Positions 42,844 through 52,210 of a DNA stretch of 64,000 nt are shown piece by piece (the stretch's first letter is position 1; every line of letters begins with the position of its first letter). This DNA comes from Catellatospora citrea (GTDB taxonomy: Bacteria; Actinomycetota; Actinomycetes; Mycobacteriales; Micromonosporaceae). The stretch is taken from the NCBI RefSeq assembly GCF_003610235.1, contig NZ_RAPR01000001.1:310001-374000 (forward strand), given 5' to 3'. Made by a program: the position numbers and the translations under genes. The notes under the pieces were generated by a model. That model did no database searches, was not told where the DNA came from, and saw nothing but the letters and a program-made list of their open reading frames with translations.

Positions 42844-44994
42844 TCAGCGTGCGCTGACCTGCCTTGCCGGACGGCTCGCTTCGTTCGTCGCGTTCTCGGC
42901 GCTCAGCACATCGGGGAGAGCACGTCCATGGCCGAGGGTCGGCAGCATCCGGTCCAGCCACCTCGGCAGCCACCAGTTGGCCCGACCGAACAGCATCATG
43001 GTCGCCGGCACCAGGACCAGCCGGACGATCGTGGCGTCGAGGGCGACCGCGGTGGCCAGCCCGACACCGATCATCTTCGTGACGATGTCGGCGTTCGTCA
43101 TGAAGCCGGCGAACACCGCCACCATGATCAGTGCTGCGGCGGTGATGGTCCGCGCTGTGGCAGCCAGGCCACGCACCACGCTCTGCAACGGGTCTGCGGT
43201 GGCCAGCCACTCCTCCCTGATCCGGGACAGCAGGAAGACCTCGTAGTCCATGGAGAGCCCGAACAGGACGGCGAAGAGCAGCAGCGGAACCCAGGTCGAG
43301 ACCGGTACCGGGCGGTCGACCCCGAGCAACCGGCTGCCCCAGCCCCACTGGAAGACCATGGTCAGCACGCCGTACGCGGCGGCGACGCTGAGCAGGTTGA
43401 CCAGCGCAGCCTTGACCGGCACCAGGATGCTGCGGAACACGATGGTCAGCAGGATCAGCGACAGCCCGACCACCACGGCCACCACCAGCCACAGCCGCTC
43501 AGCCAGCAGGTCGGCGATGTCGACGAAGACCGCGGTGACGCCGGTGATCTCCGCGCCGGCCGGCAGCACCTCGGCGCGTAGCTGATCCACCAGCTCCCCG
43601 GAGCGCTCGTCCTGCGGGCTGAACTCCAGCTGCACTGTCAGTGCGGCCGCTGTCGCCTCGGGCGACATGAGCGCCTCGGAGACCGTCGCCACGCCCGGCA
43701 CCGCTGCGATCTGCTCGCGCAGCGCCGGCACGGATCCCTGCGGCACCGAGGTCAGGTCCACGGCCACCACGAGCGGGGCGTACGCGCCGGGTCCGTACTC
43801 GGCGGCGATGAGGTCGTACGCCCGCCGGACCGTGTTCTCGGTGGGCTGGCTCCCTGCGTCCTGGGGCCAGGTCCGCATGTCCAGCGCGGGGGCGCCGAGC
43901 GCGAGCAGGGCCACGAGGGCCAGCAGTGCCCAGCCGGCGGGCCGTCGACCCACCCGCGCCGCCCAGCGTGCGGTCATCGGTGGCCGCCGCGGTCCGGTGT
44001 GGCCGACGCGCCGACGTCGGATGAGCCGACGGCCGCTGATCACGCAGAGCGCCGGCACCAGCGTGATCGCCGCCGTCATCACCGTCGCCACGACGATCGC
44101 CGTGGCGTATCCGTAGGTCCGGTACGCGGCGAGGCCTGATAGGACCAGCCCGAACAGGGAGAGCAGGACGATCGCACCGGCAACCAGGATCGACCGGCCG
44201 GCGGTCGCGGTGGCCCGGGCCGCCGCCGCCCTCGGCGCCAGGTCGGCCGCCAGCCCCTCGCAGTGCCGGGTCACCAGCAGTAGGGCGTAGTCGATGCCGA
44301 TGCCCAGGCCGACCATCGCGGCGGCGGTGGGCGCGGTGGTGCCGATATCGGTGAGCGCGGCAAGCAGCAGGATGCCCGACGAGCCGATGCCGAGTCCGAC
44401 CAGCGCGGAGATGATCGGCAGTCCGGCCGCCACCACCGACCCGAAGGCGATGATCAGCAAGACGAGCGCGATCAGCACGCCGGCCAGCTCGCCTGTATGG
44501 CTGGTGGGCTTCTCACCCTCCGGCACCTGGCCCGCGTACTCCACCTGAAGGCCCGCGTCCCGTGCGGGCCCGGTGGCTGCACGCAGCAGGTCCATGGCGT
44601 CGTCGGGAAGGTCGGTCACCGGGACGGTGTAGCGGACGTCGATGATCGCGGTGTCCCCGTCGGCGGAGCTCTGCGCCGGCCCGGCCAAGCCGACCTGTTC
44701 CACGGCGCGCAGCGCGCTGGCCACCTGGTCCAGCAGTGCCGGATCCAGCTTTGCGCCATTCGGGTCGTGCACCACCACCCGCGCCTCGGTGCCGGACAGG
44801 TCAGGGAACCTCTCGCGGAGCAGATCCGTGCCGGCCTGCGACGAGGTGCCGGGTACGTCGTAGTCGTCGCGGGTCGTGCCGCCGGCGGCAGCGGCCAGCC
44901 CGAGCGCCAGCACCAGTGCGGCGACCCAGGCGGAAACGGTCAGCCAGGGCCGCGCGGCGCACCTCGCCCCGATCCGGTGCAGTGTTCGGCTCAC
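42844..44994 (-). CDS. MMPL family (RND-type) transporter
   Basis: A 716-residue membrane protein, usual size for actinobacterial MMPL proteins. It shows the RND plan: a first helix (TVSAWVAALVLALGLAAA), a large outer domain with TRDDYDVPGTSSQAGTDLL, a block of helices from about 170 to 360, a second outer domain, and five more helices near the end with the family's MDYEVFLLSRIREEW loop. GIGIDYALLLVTRHCEG carries the central Asp-Tyr pair used for proton coupling. Such proteins export lipids or antibiotics; the cargo here is unknown. A flavoprotein gene follows downstream. No regulator gene is adjacent. Confidence 0.92.
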   Translation of the reverse strand: MSRTLHRIGARCAARPWLTVSAWVAALVLALGLAAAAGGTTRDDYDVPGTSSQAGTDLLRERFPDLSGTEARVVVHDPNGAKLDPALLDQVASALRAVEQVGLAGPAQSSADGDTAIIDVRYTVPVTDLPDDAMDLLRAATGPARDAGLQVEYAGQVPEGEKPTSHTGELAGVLIALVLLIIAFGSVVAAGLPIISALVGLGIGSSGILLLAALTDIGTTAPTAAAMVGLGIGIDYALLLVTRHCEGLAADLAPRAAAARATATAGRSILVAGAIVLLSLFGLVLSGLAAYRTYGYATAIVVATVMTAAITLVPALCVISGRRLIRRRRVGHTGPRRPPMTARWAARVGRRPAGWALLALVALLALGAPALDMRTWPQDAGSQPTENTVRRAYDLIAAEYGPGAYAPLVVAVDLTSVPQGSVPALREQIAAVPGVATVSEALMSPEATAAALTVQLEFSPQDERSGELVDQLRAEVLPAGAEITGVTAVFVDIADLLAERLWLVVAVVVGLSLILLTIVFRSILVPVKAALVNLLSVAAAYGVLTMVFQWGWGSRLLGVDRPVPVSTWVPLLLFAVLFGLSMDYEVFLLSRIREEWLATADPLQSVVRGLAATARTITAAALIMVAVFAGFMTNADIVTKMIGVGLATAVALDATIVRLVLVPATMMLFGRANWWLPRWLDRMLPTLGHGRALPDVLSAENATNEASRPARQVSAR

Positions 44995-45241
44995 CGTCGG
45001 ACCTCTCCAGCAGGCGACGACAGGGCGAAGACGCCCGCTGACACGTTCAGATTCGGACTCGATCTCATGTCGTAGCCGACGGATGGCGCCCTCGCTCGTT
45101 CACCGGCCGATCCGGTTCAGTTACCACGCGGTATGGCACCCGGCCCGGATCGGGCGGCTGCCATACCGCGTCGCTGTTTGGAACGCTGAGAGTCGACTGC
45201 CGGTGGTGGCCGTCGGTCAGCTCGACCTCACGTCCCTGACG

Positions 45242-45682
45242 TCAGCTCTGTTCGTCGGTGACCGGCAGATCGACCATGGACGGATGACGGACGAACCTGC
45301 GCCACACGGCGGCAGCGTTGTCGACGAGCTTGCGTTCGGTGAGGTTCATCAGGCCGGTCAGGCTGATCAACTCGGCTGCCACGGCGCCGTCGGAGCGACG
45401 AATAGCCGACTGAATGACCTTGACGACCTTCGGTGACGGGTATTCGAAGCGCGTGTTGACGTCGATCTCGTCGCCCAGCATGAGCTCGTGCAGGTACCTG
45501 ATGGACACGTCCAGCTCGACCGGGCTGAAACCCGCCGCGGCAAGCTGCTTGACCGAAAGTCCGGCCTGTGAGAGCGCGATCCAACGGGCGTGCACGGCGT
45601 AGTTGTAGTACTGGGAAGCTCGAACGTGCCCGTTCGAGTCGATATCGTCGCTGCGGATCGTGATGCGGGTCGAGTGCGGCAT
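45242..45682 (-). CDS. Hotdog-fold acyl-CoA thioesterase (4HBT type)
   Basis: A 146-residue single hotdog domain. SDDIDSNGHVRASQYYNY is the signature region of 4-hydroxybenzoyl-CoA-type thioesterases, with the Asp and the GHV turn. It is clearly homologous, at over half of positions by eye, to the C-terminal domain of the SARP fusion at 48926-50278 (shared PVELDVSIRYLHEL / PVELEVSIKYLNEL and VDNAAAVW). The ATG at 45682 has GGAG at good spacing; the open frame extends far upstream but the residues there look random. Likely splits an acyl or aryl thioester. The closely related fusion 3 kb away suggests duplication and a shared substrate type. Confidence 0.85.
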   Translation of the reverse strand: MPHSTRITIRSDDIDSNGHVRASQYYNYAVHARWIALSQAGLSVKQLAAAGFSPVELDVSIRYLHELMLGDEIDVNTRFEYPSPKVVKVIQSAIRRSDGAVAAELISLTGLMNLTERKLVDNAAAVWRRFVRHPSMVDLPVTDEQS

Positions 45683-46278
45683 GGGCGTCTCCGTCGTGGG
45701 GGTTGTCGTCGAGTGGAGCCTCTGGCCTGTACCGACGAGCGCGGGTCGCCAGGGTTCAGCGGCTCGCGCCGTGGCGGTGTCGCGCGCGCAAACCCTGCCC
45801 TGGCCGAGGGCGCCGACCTGTGCAGCAAGTCCGGGCATCATGGCCATGCGGAAGCACCTCACTGTCCACGGTGTACCGGCGGGCGGCCGGCAGGATGGGG
45901 CGTACCGACGACTCGGAGCAGCCGTCGGCCGCATCGGGCCGCCCGGAGTACGACGGGTCGCGGCCGGCGTCACCACGAGGGAAATCACCATGCGCTTCAG
46001 CTCTCGCCACGGGTGGTAAGCGCTCTCGCAGGCACGCTCGGAATCAATCAACGACCCCGGCCCGCACGGCGTTTTCGGCATGAACCCAGAGATCGGCTTG
46101 ACAAGCCATAAGTGATTGAATGAGATTCCAGAGCCCTTGTTCAAGGCCCTATTCGCACGTCCGACAAGGCCTTTATTGGGTCAATCACAACGACTTCAGT
46201 GGTAATTAAGTAGATCTACACTGACCCCCCAATAGGTTTGCCCCCGAACTGCTCATTTCTACCGGGGGAACTGACCAC
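45683..46278. other. Intergenic region between thioesterase and sigma factor genes
   Basis: About 600 bases. The left two-thirds are GC-rich with no convincing gene. The last 180 bases (46100-46278) are clearly AT-richer and must hold the promoter of the divergent sigma-factor gene, but I could not place the elements with confidence. Confidence 0.4.
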
Positions 46279-46863
46279 ATGACCATCGCCACTGCTCTGA
46301 ACAGCACCGACCTTCCCACCCACGAGCGCATGTCCGGCGCTCAGTCGCCGACGCGCCGTGCCGAGGTCTGCGTCCGCGAGATACACCGCAACAATCGCAG
46401 TGCCCTGCTGCGCTTCCTGGGGGGTTTGGTGTCCTCGGACGCCGCCCACACCGCCGAGGACCTGGTTCAGGAAACGATGCTGCGTGCCTGGCGGAATCTC
46501 GATGTAGTGCCGACCGACCCCGAGTCGCAGCGTCGCTGGCTGTTCACCGTGGGCCGCCGGGTGGCCATCGACGCGTACCGCAAGCGGCAGTCGCGGCCGG
46601 CCGAGATCAGTCTCGTCGACACCGAACCCGCCGACTACGGCAACGAGGTTGCCGAGACGGCGATCGCCAAGCTGGCACTGCAGCAGGCCATGGCCCAGCT
46701 GAGTTCCGCCCACCGATCCGTCCTGGTGGAGTTGCATGTGAACGGACATTCACACGAGGAAGCCGCCGCACGGCTCGCCGTTCCCGTCGGCACGGTCAAA
46801 TCGCGTGCCCACTACGCCATGAAGGTCTTGCGCACCGCGCTGGACTGGACCGAAGTGACGTAG
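46279..46863 (+). CDS. ECF-type RNA polymerase sigma factor
   Basis: A 194-residue group-4 sigma factor. Region 2 runs from about 45 to 110, with AEDLVQETMLRAWRNL and the following RRWLFTVGRRVAIDAYRKRQ; region 4 runs from about 135 to 190 with HRSVLVELHVNGHSHEEAA, then RLAVPVGTVKSRAHYAMKVL as the recognition helix. Region 3 is absent, as expected. No anti-sigma factor gene follows, so its control is not evident; the N-terminal 30 residues are a short extension. It probably directs expression of a local or stress regulon; no target promoter could be recognised. Confidence 0.9.
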   Translation: MTIATALNSTDLPTHERMSGAQSPTRRAEVCVREIHRNNRSALLRFLGGLVSSDAAHTAEDLVQETMLRAWRNLDVVPTDPESQRRWLFTVGRRVAIDAYRKRQSRPAEISLVDTEPADYGNEVAETAIAKLALQQAMAQLSSAHRSVLVELHVNGHSHEEAAARLAVPVGTVKSRAHYAMKVLRTALDWTEVT

Positions 46864-47070
46864 CGCGTCGTTCACCAGATGGGCGCCGACAGATTGATCA
46901 TGTTGGCGGTGCGGGGGGCTCGGCGTGCGATATCGCCGAGCCGGGCGACCTGCTTTTCTTCCTGGCAATGCACTCAACCGCCCTACCTATCCGCTAGTGG
47001 GCGATTAGTTAGTCCAGGAGTAAACTGGTCGTTCGACGACCATACGCCGCGAGGATCAAGAGGATCTTGC

Positions 47071-47532
47071 ATGAGTGAGGTGACCGCGCCTGCACCGGAG
47101 GCGCCATCGATGCTGCTGGAAGATCAGCTCTGCTTCACTCTGTACGCAGCGTCCCGCACGGTCACCAGCGCCTACCGTCCCATCCTCGAACCCGTGGGGC
47201 TCACCTATCCCCAATACCTGGTGATGCTGGTCCTGTGGGACCGCGGCCCGGTCGCGGTCAAGGATCTGATCTCCGCGTTGCAACTGGAGTACGGCACCAT
47301 CACCCCCCTGATCAAGCGGCTTGAGGCGAACGGCCTGATCACCCGGCATCGCCGGGGCGACGATGAGCGCGTCGTCGAAGTCGCGCTCACCGCCCAGGGC
47401 GAGGCGCTGCGCGAACGCGTCCAGTGCGTCCCGACGGCGATCGGCGAGGCGATGGGCCTGACCGCCGAGGAGATCGACGCCGTACAGGTCATCCTGCGCC
47501 GCCTGACGGCCAACGCCGCAAGACACGCGTAG
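47071..47532 (+). CDS. MarR family regulator, OhrR-like
   Basis: A 153-residue MarR protein. LEDQLCFTLYAASR contains the single reactive Cys (Cys21) at the place used by OhrR peroxide sensors, and the winged-helix region has YPQYLVMLVLWDRGPVAVKD and GTITPLIKRLEANGLITRHR. The ATG at 47071 follows an AAGAGG site; the longer frame from 46879 has no domain. OhrR proteins repress organic hydroperoxide reductase (ohr), but no ohr gene is nearby, so its target may lie outside the window. Oxidation of the Cys would release DNA. Start of the domain and function are well supported; the target is not. Confidence 0.87.
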   Translation: MSEVTAPAPEAPSMLLEDQLCFTLYAASRTVTSAYRPILEPVGLTYPQYLVMLVLWDRGPVAVKDLISALQLEYGTITPLIKRLEANGLITRHRRGDDERVVEVALTAQGEALRERVQCVPTAIGEAMGLTAEEIDAVQVILRRLTANAARHA

Positions 47533-47598
47533 GCCGATCGTCGCGCACCGTGCGTCGGAAGCCTGACTCACGACCCTGCGCACTGTCGGCACAGATCT

Positions 47599-48816
47599 TC
47601 AGCTCGTTGTCACGAGGAGCTCCTCAAGTCCGTGCATCAGCGCGCTGCGCCGCCAGCGGGGGGCAAACCCCTCGGCCAGCCGCAGCTCAGGCAGGCGCGC
47701 CACCAACCTGCTGAAAGCGATGCGTGCCTCCATGCGGGCGAGCGGCGCGCCGAGGCAGTGGTGAATGCCATGGCCGAAGGCCAGGTGCGGATTCCGTTCG
47801 CGTGCCGGGTCGAATGCCTCGGGCGCGGTGTACTGACCGGCATCACGGTGTGCTGCGAGGATGGAGAGCAGCACGGTCGATCCGGCCGGGATGACCTGGT
47901 CACCGTATTCGACGTCTTCGGTGGCCACGCGGTGGGTCCCTAGCTGCACCGGGCTCTCGTAGCGCAGTACCTCCTCGACGACCTGGGGCAACCGATCAGG
48001 ATCGGCGCGAACCCCACTCCACCGCGTACGGTCGTCGAGCAGCAGCAAGGCACCGTTGCCGATAAGGTTCGCCGTAGTGTCGTACCCGGCCAGCAGGAGC
48101 AGGTACACCGTCGAGACGAGTTCGTCCTCCGTGAGCCGATCCCCACCGTCGCGCTCGGATATCAGGGCGGAGACGAGGTCGTCACCTGGCTGCCGGCGTT
48201 TGCTGGAGACCAGGCCGCGGATGTAGTCGATCATCGCGATCATGGCGCCCGGCAGCTCGCGGCCGCGGTTCGGTCCCGACACGATGATGCTCGCCGACCC
48301 CATGAAGATGCCGCGGTCGCCGGCGGGCACGCCGAGCAGTTCGGAAATGACCGTGATCGGGAGCGGGAATGCGAACTCCGCCAGGAGGTCATGCGTGCCG
48401 GGCGTGTCGAGCTCGTCGATCAGCCGGTCGGCGATGGTGGTGACGGCGGGCGTGAGACGTCCGATACGTCGCGCGCTGAAGGCCCCCTGGACCAGCCGGC
48501 GCAGGCGGGTGTGGTTCGGAGGGTCGACGGCGAGCATGTTCTGTGCGGTGGCGGCATAGATGTCGGGTGGCAGCTGCGGCCGGAACCCGAGAGGGGACAA
48601 CAGGCCGTCCTTGACGAGGCGAGGGTCGGCCAGCGCCCTGCGCACATCGTCGTGGCGGGTCAAGAGCCAGCCGGTGCGCCCGTCGGGCAGGCGTAGCGGC
48701 GCCACCGGCCGTCGCTGCCGGTAGTCGGCCAGTTCGCTGTGCATGCCACCTCGGAAGAAGCCCAGGAAGGGCTCCTCCTCAGCTGGTGGCTGCTGATTTC
48801 GAAGCCCCATGCCCAT
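47599..48816 (-). CDS. Cytochrome P450
   Basis: A 405-residue bacterial class I P450. Signature motifs are in place: LLLLAGYDTTANLIG in the I helix, EVLRYE (ExxR of the K helix), and FGHGIHHCLGAPLARMEARI with the heme-thiolate Cys. The upstream region LAVDPPNHTRLRRLV is the usual C-helix. It needs a ferredoxin and reductase, neither of which is seen here. The start is not certain: ATG 48816 or 48810, or a TTG at 48852. Its substrate is not predictable, but the SARP-thioesterase fusion just upstream suggests natural-product or fatty-acid modification. Confidence 0.9.
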   Translation of the reverse strand: MGMGLRNQQPPAEEEPFLGFFRGGMHSELADYRQRRPVAPLRLPDGRTGWLLTRHDDVRRALADPRLVKDGLLSPLGFRPQLPPDIYAATAQNMLAVDPPNHTRLRRLVQGAFSARRIGRLTPAVTTIADRLIDELDTPGTHDLLAEFAFPLPITVISELLGVPAGDRGIFMGSASIIVSGPNRGRELPGAMIAMIDYIRGLVSSKRRQPGDDLVSALISERDGGDRLTEDELVSTVYLLLLAGYDTTANLIGNGALLLLDDRTRWSGVRADPDRLPQVVEEVLRYESPVQLGTHRVATEDVEYGDQVIPAGSTVLLSILAAHRDAGQYTAPEAFDPARERNPHLAFGHGIHHCLGAPLARMEARIAFSRLVARLPELRLAEGFAPRWRRSALMHGLEELLVTTS

Positions 48817-48925
48817 ACTGACGTGATGGCCCTCGGTGAGTTCACCCAGCAACCAGGCGGCTGCTGCCCCGTGCTCGGCGAGCGGCGCGCGGTCTGGTGG
48901 CGTCGATCTGGGTGCCGATCCGGCA

Positions 48926-50278
48926 TCACGGCTGGTCGCTGCCCGGGTCGGCGAGGTCGACGACGGCGAGATCTCGCAGGAACTCCGCCCACACGGCGGC
49001 GGCGTTGTCGACCAGCCGTCGTTCGGCGATGTCCATCAGTCCCGTAACGCAGGTCACCACGGCGGCCAGCTCGCCATCGGAGCGGCGGAACATCGACTGG
49101 ACAAGCTGAACAATCTTCGGTGACGGATACTCGAAGCGGGTCACGACATCGATCTCATCGCCATGGACCAGTTCGTTCAGATACTTGATCGATACTTCCA
49201 GTTCCACGGGCCCCAGGCCGGCCGCGGCCAGCTCCTTGATCGACAGACCGGCATCGGCGGCTGCCGCCCACCGGGCCTGGACCGAATAGTCGAGATACCT
49301 CGAGCTGCGGACGTGCCCATTGGCGCCGATGTCGTCGGCGCTCACGGTGATCGACGCGGTGTGCGTCACGCCGTCATAGCGAGATCGCAGGTTCCGATCG
49401 GCCGTGACCGCCACACGGGGCAGAGAGTGGCGGGTTTCGCTTCTGTCCAGCTCCGTGTCGGATGTTCGCTGGCGCGTCTGCTTCTCCCCGGGTGAGCCGG
49501 GTTGCTGGAGAAGTCGCCGATACGCCGTTTGCAGCTTGGGGCCTGGGTCGACCCCGAGTTCGTCTCGCAGCTTTCGGCGCAGCAGGTGGTAACGGGCGAT
49601 GGCCTCCGCCCGCTGTCCGACGGCGGACAACACCGTTATCAGTCTTGCCTGGAGCTCTTCGTCATAGAGGTGATAGGTCGCCACGCGCCTCAACGCGGAT
49701 AACACGGACCGGCCGCCATGCAGCTGGAGCGAGAGGTCGGCCGCCTCACCGGCGATTCCGCCGCATTCGTAGTCGACAGCACTGAACGCGCCGAACTGCT
49801 CCGCCAGCAGATCCGGAGCTCCCGCGCATGGCCCCCGCCACAGTTCCAGGGCCTTGGCGTAGGCCGCCATCGCCGTGTCCGGCCGCCCTGCGCCGACCGC
49901 CGCGCGCGCATCTCGCGCGAGCCGGCGAAAGGACAGCAGATCCAGGTTGTTCTCGTCCACCAGAATGCGATATCCGGCAGCGTCGGAGGCAAGCCAACGC
50001 CCCCTGACCCGCGGCCCGATGCCCGGCTCGAAGAGTCGGCGGAGATTGCCCACGTAACGGTGCACGATGTTGGCGGCACTCGCCGGCGGCTGACTCCCCC
50101 ACACCGTCGAGATCACTTCACCGGTGCCCACGGGCTCGCCGCCACGGGTGAGCAGAAGAGCGAGGATTAGCCGCTGCTGGCGAGGGCCCAGGTCGAGCTC
50201 CCGGCCGGCGTGCCACACCTTGACCGGGCCGAGCACCTCGAACAGCAGGTGCGGAGATCTTTCGCCTTCGTTGTTCAC
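48926..50278 (-). CDS. SARP regulator fused to hotdog thioesterase
   Basis: A 450-residue two-part protein in one uninterrupted frame. Residues about 10-100 are the OmpR-like winged helix of SARP/AfsR regulators (LGPRQQRLILALLLTRGGEP) and 100-250 the bacterial transcriptional activation domain (DEELQARLITVLSAVGQRAE, DELGVDPGPKLQ). After a 50-residue charged linker, 305-440 are a hotdog thioesterase domain (SADDIGANGHVRSSRYLDY), homologous to the stand-alone enzyme at 45242-45682. Fusion of an activator to an acyl-thioesterase fold is not one I know. The domain may bind or cut a CoA- or ACP-linked signal and so gate the activator. GTG 50278 has GAAAGG six bases before it; an ATG at 50305 is the alternative. 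Confidence 0.85.
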   Translation of the reverse strand: MNNEGERSPHLLFEVLGPVKVWHAGRELDLGPRQQRLILALLLTRGGEPVGTGEVISTVWGSQPPASAANIVHRYVGNLRRLFEPGIGPRVRGRWLASDAAGYRILVDENNLDLLSFRRLARDARAAVGAGRPDTAMAAYAKALELWRGPCAGAPDLLAEQFGAFSAVDYECGGIAGEAADLSLQLHGGRSVLSALRRVATYHLYDEELQARLITVLSAVGQRAEAIARYHLLRRKLRDELGVDPGPKLQTAYRRLLQQPGSPGEKQTRQRTSDTELDRSETRHSLPRVAVTADRNLRSRYDGVTHTASITVSADDIGANGHVRSSRYLDYSVQARWAAAADAGLSIKELAAAGLGPVELEVSIKYLNELVHGDEIDVVTRFEYPSPKIVQLVQSMFRRSDGELAAVVTCVTGLMDIAERRLVDNAAAVWAEFLRDLAVVDLADPGSDQP

Positions 50279-50366
50279 GGATAGCCTTTCCGCCGTGGAC
50301 GGCACGGGTCGTAGCGTGGCACTGATCGGCTACGACCGTTCCACGGCGCCGCCTTCGTCGCTGCTT

Positions 50367-51809
50367 TTAGGGATGGTCCAGCTTCTCGAGCGTGACCGAG
50401 GCCCGGTCTGCCTCATCGGCGGGCCTGACGAGGCACTCATCCGTTGAGCCGCCTGGCAGATGATCCGGCCTGGGGCAACCGACACGGCTGCTCCTTGCCG
50501 GCTCGCTCCACTCGACGCGGTCGGCATTTCCAAACCACTCCGGGCCCCGCCCGCCCAAAGGGATGTTGTCGTAGGCGCTCTCGGCGTGCTCGACCACGTC
50601 GACGCCCTCGATCTCGGCGTCGGCGGAGACCCGGAAGCCGATGGTCTTGTCGATCAGGAAACCCAGGATGAGGGCCACCACGAACGAGTAACCGAGCACC
50701 GCGAACGAACCGAGGGCCTGCTTGCCGAGCTGGTCGAAGCCGCCGCCGTAGAACAGACCGTCGACCGCGATGCCGCCCACGGCCGCGGTGCCGACGAGAC
50801 CGATCGCCAGCGAGCCGATGAGGCCGCCGACCAGGTGCACGCCGACCACGTCCAGCGAGTCGTCGTAGCCGAACTTGTACTTCAGGCTGACCGCCAGCGC
50901 GCACAGCACACCCGCTACGACGCCCAGGCCGACCGCGCCGGGCGGTGTGATGAAGGCACAGGCCGGTGTGATCGCGACCAGACCTGCGACGGCGCCGGAG
51001 GACGCCCCGAGCAGCGTCGGCTTGCCGTCACGCAGCCACTCGACGATGAGCCAGCCGACGAGCGCGGCGGCCGTGGCGACCTGGGTGTTGATGAACGCCA
51101 GCGCGGCGATGCCGTCGGCGGCGAGTTCGGAGCCGGCGTTGAAGCCGAACCAGCCGAACCACAGCAGGCCGGCGCCCAGCGCCACCATCGGGACGTTGTG
51201 CGGCTTGAACCTGTCCTTTGGCCAACCTACCCGCCTGCCCAGCACCATCGCCAGGGCGAGCGCTGCCGCACCTGCGTTGATGTGCACCGCGGTGCCGCCG
51301 GCGAAGTCGAGTGCGCCGACCGTCGTGCCGATCCAGCCGCCGCCCCACACCCAGTGCGCGACCGGGAAGTAGACCAGCGTGGCCCAGGCGGACGCGAAGA
51401 CGAGCCAGCCTGCGAACTTCGCCCGGTCCGCGATCGCGCCGCTGATCAGCGCGACGGTGATGACCGCGAACATCATCTGGAAGGCGATGAACACGTACAC
51501 CGGGATGTCGAGCGCGCCCCAGAGCGCGTCGGTCGCGACGTTCGAACCGAGGTACTGGGTGGTGTTGCCCCAGAACCCGTTCACGTCGTCGCCGAAGGCC
51601 ACGGAGAAGCCGTAGACCAGCCAAAGGATGGAGACCAGTCCGATCGCGGAGAAGCTCATCATGAACATGTTGAGCACGTTCTTGGTCTTGGCCATGCCGC
51701 CGTAGAACAGTGCCAGGCCGGGCGTCATCAGCAGCACCAGCGCAGACGACGCCAGCAGCCACGCTGTATTGCCGGTGTCGACCACCGGTGTTTCCTCCGT
51801 GAGCAGCAC
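50367..51809 (-). CDS. amt: Ammonium transporter
   Basis: A 480-residue membrane protein with the eleven-helix Amt fold. FYGGMAKTKNVLNMFMMS is the first family signature, DFAGGTAVHINAGAAALALA the second with the pore-lining His, and the second pore His is in LDVVGVHLVGGLIGSL. The phenylalanine gate region and FGFNAGSELAAD are also present. The C-terminal 70 residues are a hydrophilic extension, longer than usual. GTG 51809 follows TTAGGAGG. It lies next to genes for glutamine synthetase and glutaminase, so this is a nitrogen-supply block, but no PII (glnK) or adenylyltransferase gene is adjacent, unlike the common amt-glnK pair. Confidence 0.93.
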   Translation of the reverse strand: MLLTEETPVVDTGNTAWLLASSALVLLMTPGLALFYGGMAKTKNVLNMFMMSFSAIGLVSILWLVYGFSVAFGDDVNGFWGNTTQYLGSNVATDALWGALDIPVYVFIAFQMMFAVITVALISGAIADRAKFAGWLVFASAWATLVYFPVAHWVWGGGWIGTTVGALDFAGGTAVHINAGAAALALAMVLGRRVGWPKDRFKPHNVPMVALGAGLLWFGWFGFNAGSELAADGIAALAFINTQVATAAALVGWLIVEWLRDGKPTLLGASSGAVAGLVAITPACAFITPPGAVGLGVVAGVLCALAVSLKYKFGYDDSLDVVGVHLVGGLIGSLAIGLVGTAAVGGIAVDGLFYGGGFDQLGKQALGSFAVLGYSFVVALILGFLIDKTIGFRVSADAEIEGVDVVEHAESAYDNIPLGGRGPEWFGNADRVEWSEPARSSRVGCPRPDHLPGGSTDECLVRPADEADRASVTLEKLDHP

Positions 51810-52210
51810 GCTGCCCTCCTAACTCGTGTTGGCGATTTCGCAGCCACCCGACGACCAGGAAGTCGTTGGGTGGGATGGCCGACGGCTTCGGCCGGTCGTC
51901 ATTGGGCGCGTCGGCTCAGCGACGCGTAGATCGCCCTCGGGCGCATCGGGCTGGGTCGTCTGCCGGCCGTGGAGTGCTTTGTGCGCCGCAGTGGTGACGG
52001 CGGCAAGGCGTTCACAGGTCGGCCAGTCCGTCGCCGGGCAGGGCGGTTCCCCTCGTTCATCGGGTGCGGGATGCCTGCTGCCTGGTACGGCAGTGCCATG
52101 TCGACCCGGTGGGCACGGACCTGCGATCGACAGCGCTTTCGACGAGGCCCGTGCCCGTATCCCGGCCGACCAGCAGGCGGCACGTCATCGTGCGGTCTGT
52201 GGGGCAGGGC
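51810..52210. other. Intergenic region between amt and glutamine synthetase genes
   Basis: A 400-base gap with no supported gene. It must include the amt promoter. I looked for GlnR-type boxes (GTnAC-n6-GAAAC) and did not find a convincing one by eye. Confidence 0.4.

Noticed and set aside
51899..52183. A 94-codon minus-strand frame between amt and the glutamine synthetase gene, considered as a glnK candidate
   Set aside because: The sequence is Arg/Pro-rich and shows none of the PII features such as the T-loop or the C-terminal signature.
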